DNA of 64,000 nucleotides from Oscillospiraceae bacterium (GTDB lineage: Bacteria > Bacillota > Clostridia > Oscillospirales > Oscillospiraceae): contig AP025582.1 in assembly GCA_022846075.1 (NCBI GenBank), forward strand, positions 2,790,001-2,854,000, read 5' to 3'. This document shows, piece after piece, positions 1 to 8,984 of this stretch; the stretch's first letter is position 1; every line of letters starts with the position of its first letter. The translations under genes were made by a program, and so were the position numbers. The notes beneath the pieces were generated by a model that saw nothing but the letters and a program-made list of their open reading frames with translations, searched no databases and was not told where the DNA came from.

Positions 1-1
1 C

Positions 2-30
2 TTGCCTTTTCCGCAGAAAACCCTTATAAT
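2..30 (+). promoter_or_regulatory. asnA promoter
   Basis: TTGCCT at 2-7 and a perfect TATAAT at 25-30 are separated by 17 bases. The predicted start of transcription lies about 25 bases before the asnA start codon, so there is no room for a leader regulator. Confidence 0.75.
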
Positions 31-62
31 GGGTCTACTTGCGAAAAAAGGAGCCAAAACAT

Positions 63-1076
63 ATGGCCAAGACCGTCATCCCAGAGGGTTACGCCCCCTC
101 CCTGAACCTCTACGACACCCAAAAGGCCATCGGCCTGCTCAACCGCCTCTTCGAGGACACCCTGGCGGGCGCCCTCAACCTCCGCCGGGTCTCCGCCCCC
201 CTCTTCGTGGAGGCCAGCTCCGGCCTGAACGACGACCTCAACGGCGTGGAGCGGCCCGTCTCCTTCGACGTGCCCTTCGCCGCCAAGGACGCCCAGGTGG
301 TCCACTCCCTGGCCAAATGGAAGCGCATGGCCCTCTACCGCTACCACTTTTCCGTGGGGGAGGGGCTCTACACCAACATGAACGCCATCCGCCGGGACGA
401 GGAGCTGGACAATCTCCACTCGGTCTACGTGGACCAGTGGGACTGGGAAAAGGTCATCGCCCCCCGGGACCGCACCGAGGAGTTCCTGCGCCGGACGGTG
501 AAGGATATCGCCCAGGCCATGCGGGAGACCCAGCTCACCCTCCGCTCCGCCTTCCCCGTCCTCACCAAGCTGCCCCTGATGGCCGGGGAGGTCTCCTTCG
601 TCACCGCCCAGGAGTTGGAGGACCTCTGGCCCCAGCTGCCGCCGAAGGAGCGGGAGCGCCGCTACGTGCAGGACCACCCCCTCACCTTCCTCATGGGCAT
701 CGGCGGGGCCCTCAAGTCCGGCAAGCCCCACGACGGCCGTGCCCCCGACTACGACGACTGGAGCCTGAACGGCGACCTTCTGGTGTGGAACGAGGTGCTG
801 GAGGACGCCCTGGAGCTCTCCTCCATGGGCATCCGGGTGGACCCCGACGCCCTGGACCGCCAGCTCACCCTGGCCGGCTGCGACGCCCGGCGGGAGCTGC
901 CCTTCCACAAGCTGCTCCTGGCGGGCAAGCTGCCCCTCACCATCGGCGGGGGTATCGGCCAGTCCCGGCTTTGCATGTACCTGCTGGGCAAGGCCCACAT
1001 CGGGGAGGTCCAGGCCGGTATCTGGGACCCGGACACCACCGACGCCTGCGAATCCGCCGGGGTCATCCTGCTCTGA
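63..1076 (+). CDS. asnA: Aspartate--ammonia ligase
   Basis: Cytosolic enzyme making asparagine from aspartate, ammonia and ATP, the ammonia-dependent (class II aaRS-like fold) type rather than glutamine-dependent AsnB. The 337-residue product has the family length. Recognisable family blocks are the N-terminal stretch QKAIGLLNRLFEDT and the C-terminal GGGIGQSRL (about residues 294-302), which contributes to the ATP site in the aaRS-like fold. The ATG at 63 is chosen because AAAGGAG lies at 47-53, nine bases upstream; an in-frame TTG at 39 has no ribosome site. It is a single gene with its own promoter and a terminator right after the stop. Confidence 0.95.
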   Translation: MAKTVIPEGYAPSLNLYDTQKAIGLLNRLFEDTLAGALNLRRVSAPLFVEASSGLNDDLNGVERPVSFDVPFAAKDAQVVHSLAKWKRMALYRYHFSVGEGLYTNMNAIRRDEELDNLHSVYVDQWDWEKVIAPRDRTEEFLRRTVKDIAQAMRETQLTLRSAFPVLTKLPLMAGEVSFVTAQELEDLWPQLPPKERERRYVQDHPLTFLMGIGGALKSGKPHDGRAPDYDDWSLNGDLLVWNEVLEDALELSSMGIRVDPDALDRQLTLAGCDARRELPFHKLLLAGKLPLTIGGGIGQSRLCMYLLGKAHIGEVQAGIWDPDTTDACESAGVILL

Positions 1077-1089
1077 TCCAACCACAAAA

Positions 1090-1126
1090 AGCCCCCTGTC
1101 CCGATACGGGACAGGGGGCTTTTTTA
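1090..1126. terminator. Bidirectional terminator between asnA and the hydrolase gene
   Basis: A 14-bp perfect stem (AGCCCCCTGTCCCG and its complement) with a 3-base loop is flanked by an A run on the left and a T run on the right. It can stop transcription from both convergent genes, asnA (+) and the hydrolase (-). Confidence 0.85.
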
Positions 1127-2047
1127 TCGCAGTACCTCCGCCATCAGCTCGTTGAAGCGCCCGCTCTCGCTCCACTGGGGGAAATGGCAGGACGCCTCAA
1201 ACCAGAAAAACCGTTTTTCGGTCCGGATGGTCTCATAGTACTCCCACGCCAGGGCCGAGGACACGTGGGCATCGTACCGGCCCTCCACAAAGATCACCGG
1301 CGCGCCATAGGCGCGGACGTCCTCAAAATCGGTCTCCATAAGCTCCGGCCATAGCCGCTGAAGGGACTGAAGCGACCCCTTTTGCCGCCCCATCAGGTCC
1401 TTGAGCCCATATTGGCCCGAAAACAGGAAGGGGGCAACAAGGCTGTTATAGCTCCTCTTCCCGTAGAGGGAGCCCCCCTGCTTCACCACCTGCCCCGTGA
1501 CGAACAGCAGGTCGTCCAGCCAGTGTTCCCCGGTGTAGGCGCAGTCGATGCCCCTCAGCTTTTCCAGCGTCTTGCCCGAGGCTCCGGCGCAGGCGAAGTC
1601 ATAGGCCCTGCGGCAGGATTCCTTCATATGGACCACCTGGCCGCAGCCCACGTAGGCCCGGACCAGCTCCGGGTGCCGTTGGAGGAACCGCAGGCCAAGC
1701 ACGCTCCCCCAGGAGTGCCCCACCAGGTACAGCTTTTCCTGGTGGAACCGCTCCAGCAGATACCGGGTCAGCGCCAGGAGGTCCTCCAGGAACACCTCGA
1801 TGGTCACCCGCTCCCCGCCGCCGAAGGGGTAATAGGACTTCCCCGTCCCCCGCTGTTCCCAGACGGCCACGGTGAAGTCCCGCTCCAGCGCCCGGTTGTA
1901 CTTGCGCACCAGCGGCAGCGCTGCGTCGCCGGGACCGCCGTGGAGGTACAGCAGCAGCGGGGCGTCCCGCCGATCCGCCCGCACCGACACATACTGGGGC
2001 ACGCCCTGGAGGGGGATCATCCCCTCTTCGCAGACCGCCCCGCCCAT
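1124..2047 (-). CDS. Alpha/beta hydrolase, proline iminopeptidase-like
   Basis: Cytosolic serine hydrolase of the prolyl aminopeptidase/alpha-beta hydrolase superfamily. Visible motifs in the 307-residue product: oxyanion-hole HGGPG at 36-40, WEQRGTGKS at 63-71, nucleophile elbow GHSWGS with Ser112, a late Asp in EGRYD, and the catalytic His in SCHFPQ. HGGPG plus the Trp in GHSWG is typical of the S33 peptidase group, but the natural substrate cannot be read from sequence. The ATG at 2047 overlaps the stop codon of the upstream epimerase gene (TGATG), implying translational coupling. An internal ATG at 2020 with GAAGAGGGG directly before it is a weaker alternative. Confidence 0.8.
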   Translation of the reverse strand: MGGAVCEEGMIPLQGVPQYVSVRADRRDAPLLLYLHGGPGDAALPLVRKYNRALERDFTVAVWEQRGTGKSYYPFGGGERVTIEVFLEDLLALTRYLLERFHQEKLYLVGHSWGSVLGLRFLQRHPELVRAYVGCGQVVHMKESCRRAYDFACAGASGKTLEKLRGIDCAYTGEHWLDDLLFVTGQVVKQGGSLYGKRSYNSLVAPFLFSGQYGLKDLMGRQKGSLQSLQRLWPELMETDFEDVRAYGAPVIFVEGRYDAHVSSALAWEYYETIRTEKRFFWFEASCHFPQWSESGRFNELMAEVLR

Positions 2048-2838
2048 CAGAGATTGACCGTGACGGCCTGCCGCCAGCTCTTTCTCTCCCCGTGCTCCAT
2101 AAGCTGGGCGCCGGGTCGGCCCATCAGGTCGTGGCCGGGGCCGGGATAGCCCTGCCAGGGCTCGATGCACACAAAGCCGGGGATGCCGGGCTTGCTCCAG
2201 AGGAGGACGTTGGGATAGCCCGCCGTCTCCACCTCCAGATATTTGCCCGTCCCCTTGTGTTCCAGCCGGGCCCAGGCCCCCACATCGGTATAGCGGATGG
2301 AGTCGTCGTCGAAGATGTGAGAATCCAGCGCCACCACCCGGCCGCTCTCAAAGCGCACCTGGTACTCCTCCACCGCCGTCCCCGGCAGGAAGGGGCACCG
2401 CAGGGCCGGGTGGAACCCAAACTGGACTGGCATGGCCCGGCCCGCCCGGTTCTCCACCGTGCAGGTGGTGACGGCGGAGCTTCCCTCCAGGGTGTGGACC
2501 GTCTCGAACCAGAAGGCCCAGGGCCACATGGCCAGGCTCCCCGGCCACTCCAGCCGGAAGGACAGCCGCTCCGGCGTCCGCTCCACCAGCAGGTGCTCCA
2601 TGTCCCGGACGAAGCCGTGGCGCCTGTCCGCCTCCCGGTACTGGAAGCCCCGGTCCTCATACCAGCCATCCTCGATGGCCCCCACCCAGGGGAAGCAGAC
2701 CGGCGCCCGCCGGGGCCAGATCTCCTCCCTGCCGTCCCACAGCAGGGGCAGTCCCTCCCTGGTGGTCAGGCTGTGCAGCTCCCCGCCGAAGGTGCTGGCG
2801 GTCAGGGTCAGTTCGCTATTTTCAATGGTGTACTCCAT
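2047..2838 (-). CDS. Aldose 1-epimerase family protein (LacX-like)
   Basis: Member of the galactose mutarotase superfamily, which interconverts sugar anomers in the cytosol; closest in style to the LacX subgroup. In 263 residues the subgroup motifs appear in order: HGFVRD (74-79), GFHPA (141-145) and CIEPWQG (224-230), with conserved His and Glu positions expected for acid/base catalysis. It is the first gene of a two-gene operon with the hydrolase behind it, whose start overlaps its stop. The true substrate is unknown; LacX-like proteins may act on sugar phosphates or other hexoses. Confidence 0.85.
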   Translation of the reverse strand: MEYTIENSELTLTASTFGGELHSLTTREGLPLLWDGREEIWPRRAPVCFPWVGAIEDGWYEDRGFQYREADRRHGFVRDMEHLLVERTPERLSFRLEWPGSLAMWPWAFWFETVHTLEGSSAVTTCTVENRAGRAMPVQFGFHPALRCPFLPGTAVEEYQVRFESGRVVALDSHIFDDDSIRYTDVGAWARLEHKGTGKYLEVETAGYPNVLLWSKPGIPGFVCIEPWQGYPGPGHDLMGRPGAQLMEHGERKSWRQAVTVNL

Positions 2839-2964
2839 ATTATTCCGCTTCCTTTATTCACAGGTTGCTCCCATTGTACCAGCTTCCCGCCCCAAACGCA
2901 ACCGCGCACCCATCACCCACCACCGGAATAGGATGGCCCAGCAAGTGATATGGAGGGAACGCCT

Positions 2965-3828
2965 ATGCGGCAACGATTGAATTTCTGGGTCATCGGGGGA
3001 GACCCCCGGCAGATGACCCTGGCCCGGTCCCTGGCCGAGGACGGGCACACGGTACATACTTACGCCTTGGACCGGGGGGGCGAACCGTCCCTGGCCGCCG
3101 ACGGCCTGGCGGGGGCGGCGGTGGCCGACTGCGTGGTCCTCCCCCTCCCCGCCGCCGACGGGGAGAACCTGAACGCCCCCCTCTCCTCCCTGCGCCTGCC
3201 CCTGGCCCAAGTGCTGGACGCCCTGCGCCCCGGCCAGCTCCTCTGCGCCGGGATGGCGGACGCCAGGCTGGTCCAGGCCGCCGAGGCCCGGGGCCTCACG
3301 CTCCGGGACTACTTCGCCCGGGAGGAGCTGGCGGTGGCCAACGCGGTACCCACCTCCGAGGGGGCCATCCAGATCGCCATGGAGGAGCTGCCCATCACCC
3401 TCCACGGCTCCAAGGCCCTGGTGGTGGGCTACGGACGGCTGGGCCACGTGCTGGCCCGGCAGCTTCGCGGGCTGGGGGCCGCCGTCAGCGTGGCCGCCAG
3501 GAACTACACGGACCTTGCCTGGGCCCAGGTATGGAGCTATGGGGTGGAGCGCTCCGACCAGCTCTCCGGCTGGCTGTGCGGCTACGACCTGGTCATCAAC
3601 ACCGTTCCCGCCCCCGTGCTGGGCCGGGCGGAGCTGGCCGATCTGAAGCCCGGGTGTCTGGTCATCGACCTGGCCTCCAAGCCAGGCGGGGTGGACTTCA
3701 CCGCGGCGGCGGAGCTGGGGGTCAAGGTCATCTGGGCCCTGTCCCTCCCGGGCAAGACCGCCCCCGTCACGGCGGGGCTGGCCATCAAGAATACGATCTG
3801 CAATATTTTGACCGAGTTAGGAGTGTGA
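2965..3828 (+). CDS. dpsA: Dipicolinate synthase subunit A
   Basis: One half of the enzyme that makes dipicolinic acid from a dihydrodipicolinate-pathway intermediate in the mother cell during sporulation (SpoVFA of Bacillus). The 287-residue product has an N-terminal DpsA domain and a Rossmann NAD(P) site VVGYGRLG at about residues 153-160. GGAGG at 2952-2956 selects the ATG at 2965 over an in-frame ATG at 2950. It is followed two bases later by dpsB. No clear sigma-E or sigma-K promoter could be pinned down by eye. Its presence is strong evidence that the organism makes spores. Confidence 0.95.
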   Translation: MRQRLNFWVIGGDPRQMTLARSLAEDGHTVHTYALDRGGEPSLAADGLAGAAVADCVVLPLPAADGENLNAPLSSLRLPLAQVLDALRPGQLLCAGMADARLVQAAEARGLTLRDYFAREELAVANAVPTSEGAIQIAMEELPITLHGSKALVVGYGRLGHVLARQLRGLGAAVSVAARNYTDLAWAQVWSYGVERSDQLSGWLCGYDLVINTVPAPVLGRAELADLKPGCLVIDLASKPGGVDFTAAAELGVKVIWALSLPGKTAPVTAGLAIKNTICNILTELGV

Positions 3829-3830
3829 CC

Positions 3831-4421
3831 ATGGAATTGGAATCCTGCCGCGTCGGCTTTGCCTTCTGCGGTTCCTTTTGTACTTATGCCAAAGCCCTGG
3901 ATGCCCTGGAGAAGGTGAAGGCCCGCTTCGGGGACGTGACGCCCATCGTCTCCCAGGCCTCCGCCGCCTGCGACACCCGCTTCGGCAACGCCCATGACTT
4001 CATGCGGGAGATGGAGCGCATCTGCGACAAGCGGGTGGTGGACACCCTGCAGAAAGCCGAGCCCATCGGCCCCAAGCAAACTCTGGACGCTCTCGTGATC
4101 TGCCCCTGCACCGGCAACACCCTGGGCAAGCTGGCCGCCGGCATCGCGGACACCACCGTCACCCTGGCGGCCAAGGCCCACCTGCGCAACGGCCGGCCCC
4201 TCATCATCGCCGTCTCCACCAACGACGGCCTGGCCTCCTCCGCCAAGAGCATCGGGACCCTCCTGGACAAAAAGCACGTCTACTTCGTCCCCTTTCGCCA
4301 GGACGACCCCACGGGCAAGCCCACCTCCCTGGTGGCTGACTTTTCCCTGGTCCCGGACACCGTCGCCGCCGCCCTCCGGGGCGAGCAGCTCCAGCCCCTT
4401 GTGCTGGGGCCCGAAAAATAA
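3831..4421 (+). CDS. dpsB: Dipicolinate synthase subunit B
   Basis: Second subunit of dipicolinate synthase (SpoVFB), a flavoprotein-fold polypeptide that works with DpsA to produce the spore-core chelator dipicolinate. The 196-residue product starts at the ATG at 3831, with AGGAG at 3819-3823 inside the end of dpsA. Family-typical stretches are GFAFCGSFCTY near the N-terminus and CPCTGNTLGKLA near residue 90. It is cotranscribed with dpsA and ends at a long hairpin shared with the convergent DUF4317 gene. Confidence 0.95.
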   Translation: MELESCRVGFAFCGSFCTYAKALDALEKVKARFGDVTPIVSQASAACDTRFGNAHDFMREMERICDKRVVDTLQKAEPIGPKQTLDALVICPCTGNTLGKLAAGIADTTVTLAAKAHLRNGRPLIIAVSTNDGLASSAKSIGTLLDKKHVYFVPFRQDDPTGKPTSLVADFSLVPDTVAAALRGEQLQPLVLGPEK

Positions 4422-4423
4422 AC

Positions 4424-4462
4424 AAGGACGGCGGCGCGGCCCCATGCCGCGCCGCCGTCCTT
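4424..4462. terminator. Long hairpin between dpsB and the DUF4317 gene
   Basis: A perfect 17-bp stem with a 5-base loop (CCCAT) sits between two convergent genes. There is no strong T run, so it may act as a weak bidirectional terminator or as a stabilising 3' end. Confidence 0.6.
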
Positions 4463-4467
4463 CCCTG

Positions 4468-5598
4468 TCAGGAGATATGGATATTCACCCCGTTGACCTC
4501 CACGCCCTCGTCGGCCCGGATGAGGATGTACTTTTTTCCGTCGATGACCCTGGTCTCCACCAGGTCCTCCCGGTCGGGACTGACCCGGATGGTCACGTCC
4601 GGGGTCTTGATCTCGGTCTGGGCGGTGTCTACCAGGTTTTTGGGACTCAGCGCCCTGCCGTCGCCGAACTCGGCGGCGTACCGGGCCTCAAAAGTCTCGG
4701 CCTGGCCCTCGGCCACCCCGCAGGCCGAGAGCATTTTCTTCACCACGTGTTGGTCCACCACCAGGGGCTCCTCGGCCTTGCTCTCCTTGTGGGCCTCGAT
4801 GAGGCCCCGCAGCCGGCCCTGCACCCCCTGGACCACCTCCAGGGAGCAGTCGTCGGACAGGCTGTCCGCCAGGATGGACTGGAAGGTCTCCCGCTGGGTC
4901 TGGGCGGGCATGAGGGGGTCCACGTGGAAAATGGCGTCCACGAAGCCGGGGTGGCTGTCGGCGGTGTCCCGGCTGTAATAGAGAGCCCCATAGAGGTCGG
5001 TGGCGCGGTCGTTGAAGGCCGGGAAGAGGAACCCCAGCTCGGGGGCGGACACCACCCAGTCAATGGGCAGGTGGCCGAAGCGGTTCTCGTTGGCCCGGTA
5101 GCTGAGGGCGGGCTTGGTCATCTTCACCGGGCAGACCGAGCAGAGGATGTAGGAAAAGGTCTCGCTCCCGGCGTCAGCCTGCTGTTCCCCGTCCCCGGAG
5201 CGGAAGGCCACGTCGTAGGCGTCCCGGGCCAGGAGGATGAGGTAGTTCCCCTCCATCTCCACCGCGTCGATGACCTTCTGGAACAGGGCTTGCACCGCCG
5301 CCTCGTCGGTCAGGTTGGATTCCCGCAGGGCCATCAGGAGCCGGTGTTCCGGGCTGTCCACCACCTGCTGGGTGGAAAAGACGATGTCGGCCAGGTTCTT
5401 CCCAATCCCCCCCGAGAGAGTCTTGCGGAGGGTGGACAGGATCATGGCACTGTCGTCCTCGCTCATCAGGCCCAGGGATTGGTCGAACTGGGAGACGATC
5501 TCCCTGTTTTCATTGACGCAGCAGCCCCGGATGTGGGAAATGCTGCTCTTCTCCGGCTTGTACCGGCGGCGGAGCTCCGCCACTTCTTTTTCTGTCAT
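4468..5598 (-). CDS. DUF4317 domain-containing protein
   Basis: Conserved hypothetical protein of the DUF4317 family, common in Clostridia and without a known biochemical role. The 376-residue product begins TEKEVAELRRRYKPEKSSIS and contains the typical GCCVNENREIVSQF segment at about 25-38. No signal peptide or membrane segment is visible, so it is probably cytosolic. It is a single gene with its own minus-strand promoter (TTGAAA/TATAAT) and a G+C-rich hairpin in the 5' leader at 5631-5651. Confidence 0.85.
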   Translation of the reverse strand: MTEKEVAELRRRYKPEKSSISHIRGCCVNENREIVSQFDQSLGLMSEDDSAMILSTLRKTLSGGIGKNLADIVFSTQQVVDSPEHRLLMALRESNLTDEAAVQALFQKVIDAVEMEGNYLILLARDAYDVAFRSGDGEQQADAGSETFSYILCSVCPVKMTKPALSYRANENRFGHLPIDWVVSAPELGFLFPAFNDRATDLYGALYYSRDTADSHPGFVDAIFHVDPLMPAQTQRETFQSILADSLSDDCSLEVVQGVQGRLRGLIEAHKESKAEEPLVVDQHVVKKMLSACGVAEGQAETFEARYAAEFGDGRALSPKNLVDTAQTEIKTPDVTIRVSPDREDLVETRVIDGKKYILIRADEGVEVNGVNIHIS

Positions 5599-5664
5599 GG
5601 TCTATCCGTCCTGTCTTGGAAAAGTGGGACGGCCCGCCGGAAAGGCGGGCCGCCGTGAGATCCC

Positions 5665-5693
5665 ATTATAGCACGGCCGCCGCCGGATTTCAA
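5665..5693 (-). promoter_or_regulatory. Promoter of the DUF4317 gene
   Basis: On the minus strand TTGAAA (5693-5688) and TATAAT (5670-5665) are 17 bases apart. Between it and the start codon lies a GGCCCGCC/GGCGGGCC hairpin at 5631-5651. Confidence 0.7.
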
Positions 5694-5777
5694 AGCAAAC
5701 CCTCCGGCGGATATGCCCGCCCCGGTCAGAATTTAAGACAGGGCATCCCATCCCAAGCATCCGGATTACCACCTGCT

Positions 5778-5821
5778 AAGAGCGGATGGGGAGCGGCCAA
5801 AGCCGCTCCCCATCCGCTCTT
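5778..5821 (-). terminator. Terminator of the sigma/anti-sigma operon
   Basis: A perfect 20-bp stem with a 4-base loop lies 20 bases beyond the stop of the DUF4179 gene. On the minus strand it is followed only by TTAGC, so termination may be partial. Confidence 0.65.
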
Positions 5822-5840
5822 TCCATTCCCCGCCTGCCCC

Positions 5841-7271
5841 TCAGGGCAGGGCCGCCGTCAGGCCGCCGAAGGTGACGGACCGGATCTGGTCCGTGTCGAA
5901 AAAGACCTGCCCGCCATCCTCGTCCTTCGCCTCGAAGGCGATGGCACACTGGCCGTCCTCCCCGCCGTAGCCGCCGTGCCACTCGGTCTCCAGCGCCGTG
6001 CCGTCCTCCAGGGTAAGGACGGGGGTCAGTCCGGCCTCGTAAACCACGTGGGCGGTGTCCATGCTGTCGTCGAAGTAGAAGGTCAGCCCCAGGGCGGACA
6101 GCCGCAGCTGGACGGGGTGGAGAGTCACGCCCTCCACCTCCAGCGTCCCCTCCAGGTCCACGCGGAGAGCGGAGCCTCCATCCGCCCGGAAGGTCAGGGA
6201 GAAGGGCTCCTCCGAGAGCACTCGGTCCACGGCGTAGGTGACCTCCATCTCCAGATAGGGCAGGTCCTCCACCGTCAAAGGGCAGTCCCGCCAGTACCAG
6301 AGCACCGCGCTGCTGCCATCGGAGAGCTTGATGCCCTGGCCCCCCGACAAACGGTACCGCTCCCCGGTGCGCCGGTCGGTGAGGTCCTCCACGCTGACCG
6401 AGGTGCACACCCGGTCCCCCGACCGGACCCGGCCGGAGGAGGACACCGCCACCCGCAGCCCGCCGTCGTCGGTCATCAGCGCCCCCCGGAGGGCGAAGCC
6501 GGGGAACGCCTCCCCCAGCGCCCCGCCCAGAGGCACGTTCAAATTCTGGGCCTCGATGGCGGCGGCCAGGGTCTCCTGGACCTCCTTCTCCCAGTGGTTG
6601 GTCGCAAAGGGCTCCCCCGTCCAGGCCCCCGCCAGGGGGGACAGGTCGGCGGGCTTTTTCTCCCGCAGCTGGTAGAAACCGTCGGGCTCCCGGAGCTGAA
6701 CGGCCACCCCGTCGGCCTCGAAGGTCATGGTCCTGCCCAGCAGGCTTTCCCGGCTGCCGGGGGAGCGGGTCTCAAAGCAGAAATACACCTTCTTGGGGTC
6801 CTGGACGGGGCTGCTGGCGCTGCCGCTGGAGCCCAGGAAGGTCTTTCCGTCCACGGTCAGCGTGGCATGCATGCTGTTGGTCCGCAGGGAGGCCTCCGGG
6901 TCGATGTCCCCCCCGTCCGCCCGGCTGAGGGCCAGCAGGAGCATGGCCCCGTTGTCGTCCACCACCACGTCCTCCAGGGTCAGGGTGTAGTCTCCCGCCG
7001 TCTGGCTCACCCCCACGGTCGTGACGGCGTTCTGGGGCAGCTCCGAGCGGAAAAAGTACCGCCAGGCCCCCGAGATGCCCGCCGCAGCAGCAGCCAGCAG
7101 CAGGACTCCGGCCAGGCAGGCCGCCAGCAGGGCGGCACGGGGCAGCGGGTGGGGTTGGGGGCGGCTCCCCGCCCCTATGGCCTCCTCCACCGCCCCGGCG
7201 ATGTCGTACTCCGGGGTCTCCACCCGGGAGAGGGCGGCAAAGATGCGGGCCTCTTCCTCATTGCGTTTCAT
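5841..7271 (-). CDS. DUF4179 membrane protein, probable anti-sigma factor
   Basis: A 476-residue single-pass membrane protein. A short cytosolic N-terminus (1-45) precedes one membrane helix at about 46-66 (AALLAACLAGVLLLAAAAAG); the remaining 400 residues are beta-rich and predicted outside the cell, with a DUF4179-type domain. It overlaps the upstream ECF sigma gene by 14 bases, the arrangement of a sigma factor with its membrane anti-sigma partner. By family analogy the N-terminal part would hold the sigma factor and the outer part would sense envelope state; the signal cannot be told from sequence. Confidence 0.75.
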   Translation of the reverse strand: MKRNEEEARIFAALSRVETPEYDIAGAVEEAIGAGSRPQPHPLPRAALLAACLAGVLLLAAAAAGISGAWRYFFRSELPQNAVTTVGVSQTAGDYTLTLEDVVVDDNGAMLLLALSRADGGDIDPEASLRTNSMHATLTVDGKTFLGSSGSASSPVQDPKKVYFCFETRSPGSRESLLGRTMTFEADGVAVQLREPDGFYQLREKKPADLSPLAGAWTGEPFATNHWEKEVQETLAAAIEAQNLNVPLGGALGEAFPGFALRGALMTDDGGLRVAVSSSGRVRSGDRVCTSVSVEDLTDRRTGERYRLSGGQGIKLSDGSSAVLWYWRDCPLTVEDLPYLEMEVTYAVDRVLSEEPFSLTFRADGGSALRVDLEGTLEVEGVTLHPVQLRLSALGLTFYFDDSMDTAHVVYEAGLTPVLTLEDGTALETEWHGGYGGEDGQCAIAFEAKDEDGGQVFFDTDQIRSVTFGGLTAALP

Positions 7272-7752
7272 AAGTCCCCTCCTGTTCCGTCAGGGCCCTG
7301 GCCAGCTTGGCCCTGGCCCGCTCATATCGTTTGCGCAGCGTGGCGGCAGGGATGCGGTAGATCTCCTCCAGCTCGCTGTATGGCCGCTCCTCCATCACCC
7401 GGCCGAACACCAGCGCCCGCTCCCGGGCGGTCAGGGTTTGCAGGGCCCGGCGCAGCTCGGGGCCGATGTAGTCCCGGCCCCCGGAGGCGGGAGGGGGCAG
7501 CGGGCGGAGTCTCCGCGCCCGCAGCAGGTCCACGCAGGTGGTGTAGGCCAGCCGGTAGAGCCAGGCGGAGAGGCTCGTCCCCGCCCGGAACCGCTCCCGG
7601 CCCTCCCAGGCCTTCAGGAAGGCGGTCTGCACCGCGTCCTGGGCCTCTTCATAATTGCAGAGGATGTGGTGGCAGTAGCGCAGCAGGGGTTGCCCGTATT
7701 GGGCCACGGCGGCGCTGAATTCCTCCCGGGTGGCGATGCCCTGGGCTTCCAT
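7258..7752 (-). CDS. ECF-type RNA polymerase sigma factor
   Basis: A 164-residue sigma-70 family protein with only regions 2 and 4, as in extracytoplasmic-function sigma factors. Region 2 includes YEEAQDAVQTAFLKAW (about 34-49) for core binding and -10 recognition; region 4 has a helix-turn-helix around SELEEIYRIPAATLRKRYERA (about 124-144). Its end overlaps the DUF4179 gene by 14 bases, so the two are coupled. A TATAAT on the minus strand at 7789-7794 could serve transcription, but no good -35 was found. The regulon is unknown. Confidence 0.9.
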   Translation of the reverse strand: MEAQGIATREEFSAAVAQYGQPLLRYCHHILCNYEEAQDAVQTAFLKAWEGRERFRAGTSLSAWLYRLAYTTCVDLLRARRLRPLPPPASGGRDYIGPELRRALQTLTARERALVFGRVMEERPYSELEEIYRIPAATLRKRYERARAKLARALTEQEGTYETQ

Positions 7753-7849
7753 CCGCTCATCTCCTTTCCTGAAAACCGGTTTTCACATATTATAACGGAC
7801 TTGCCCCCCGTTTTGTGACAGGCCCGGCAAAATTTTTACCCGGGGCCGA

Positions 7850-7878
7850 TAGCCAGGCCCTTCCGCCGGTGCTATAAT
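7850..7878 (+). promoter_or_regulatory. Promoter of the Xaa-Pro peptidase gene
   Basis: A perfect TATAAT at 7873-7878 with TAGCCA (4 of 6 matches) 17 bases upstream at 7850-7855. It lies 36 bases before the start codon. Confidence 0.6.
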
Positions 7879-7913
7879 GGCGGTATCTGCCATATGAGAA
7901 AGGACGTAGCGCC

Positions 7914-8984
7914 ATGGACAACGCCAGACTGCGGCGGGTCACCGCCCGCATGAAAGAGGCGGGGCTGGACCAGATCTTGGTCACCGCCACCACCTCCCTC
8001 TTCTACCTTACCGGCCACTGGGTGGAGCCCCACGAGCGGATGATCGCCCTCCTGCTGGACGCCGGCGGCTCCGCCGTCCTCTTCGGCAACGAGATTTTCG
8101 GCCTCACCTCCCAGCCGGGTCTCCCCTTCGTCGCCCACAAGGACGGCGACGACCCCGTGGCCCAGCTGGCCCAGGCCGTGAAGCCGGGAAAGCTGGGCAT
8201 CGACAAATTCTGGTACAGCAAATTTTTGATTGGCCTCATGATCCACCGCCCCGACGTGGTCCCCGTCCACGGCTCCGACCCGGTGGACGTGACCCGGATG
8301 ACCAAGGACGACCAAGAGCGGGCCGCCATGCGCCACTCCTCCGCCATGAACGACCAGGTGGTCGCCGCCGCCATCGCCGCCCTCCGGCCCGGAGTGCGGG
8401 AAAACGAGCTGGCCGCGTTGGTGAACCGGGAGTTTTTAGCCCGGGGGGCCGACTGCGAGGGCACCCAGCTCGTCTGCTTCGGCCCCAACGGGGCCGACCC
8501 CCACCACAGCGGGGACGCCACGGTGCTGAAGCCCGGCGACAGCGTCATCTTCGACATCTTCACCCCCATCTCCCGGTACTGGTGCGACATGACCCGGACG
8601 GTCTTTTACCAGGAGGTCAGCGACAGACAGCGGCAGGTCTACGAGCTGGTGCGCCGGGCCAACGAGGCCGCCGAGGCCGCCGCCCGCCCCGGCGTGCCCC
8701 TGTCCGAGCTGGACGGCATCGCCCGGAAGGTCATCACCGGCGGGGGGTTCGGCCCCTATTTCACCCACCGGCTGGGCCACGGCTGCGGCATCGACTGCCA
8801 CGAGCCCCCCGACGTGTCCGGGGCCTCCGACGCGGTGTGCGCCCCCGGCATGGTCTTTTCCGTGGAGCCGGGGATCTACCTGCCCGGAGAGTTCGGGGTC
8901 CGCATCGAGGACCTGGTGATGGTCACCGAGGACGGGTGCGAGGTGCTCAATAAGTACCCCAAGGAGCTGCAGGTGGTGGGGTAA
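7914..8984 (+). CDS. Xaa-Pro peptidase, M24 family
   Basis: Cytosolic metallopeptidase that removes or cleaves next to proline in peptides (PepP/PepQ group, pita-bread fold). The 356-residue product has a creatinase-like N-terminal domain (about 1-130) and an M24 catalytic domain. The expected two-metal ligands are visible: Asp in DIFTPISRYWCDMTR (two aspartates, about 213-224), His in HRLGHGCGIDCHEPP (about 285-299), Glu in FSVEPGIY and Glu in VRIEDLVMV. AAAGGA at 7899-7904 supports the ATG at 7914. Whether it is an aminopeptidase or dipeptidase cannot be decided from sequence alone. Confidence 0.9.
   Translation: MDNARLRRVTARMKEAGLDQILVTATTSLFYLTGHWVEPHERMIALLLDAGGSAVLFGNEIFGLTSQPGLPFVAHKDGDDPVAQLAQAVKPGKLGIDKFWYSKFLIGLMIHRPDVVPVHGSDPVDVTRMTKDDQERAAMRHSSAMNDQVVAAAIAALRPGVRENELAALVNREFLARGADCEGTQLVCFGPNGADPHHSGDATVLKPGDSVIFDIFTPISRYWCDMTRTVFYQEVSDRQRQVYELVRRANEAAEAAARPGVPLSELDGIARKVITGGGFGPYFTHRLGHGCGIDCHEPPDVSGASDAVCAPGMVFSVEPGIYLPGEFGVRIEDLVMVTEDGCEVLNKYPKELQVVG

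Noticed and set aside
2881-2964. Sigma-K or sigma-E promoter before dpsA
   Set aside because: Expected from biology, but no clear -35/-10 pair could be matched by eye; left unannotated.
4424-4462. dpsB hairpin as a transposon inverted repeat
   Set aside because: It is a single perfect stem between convergent genes with no partner elsewhere in the window.
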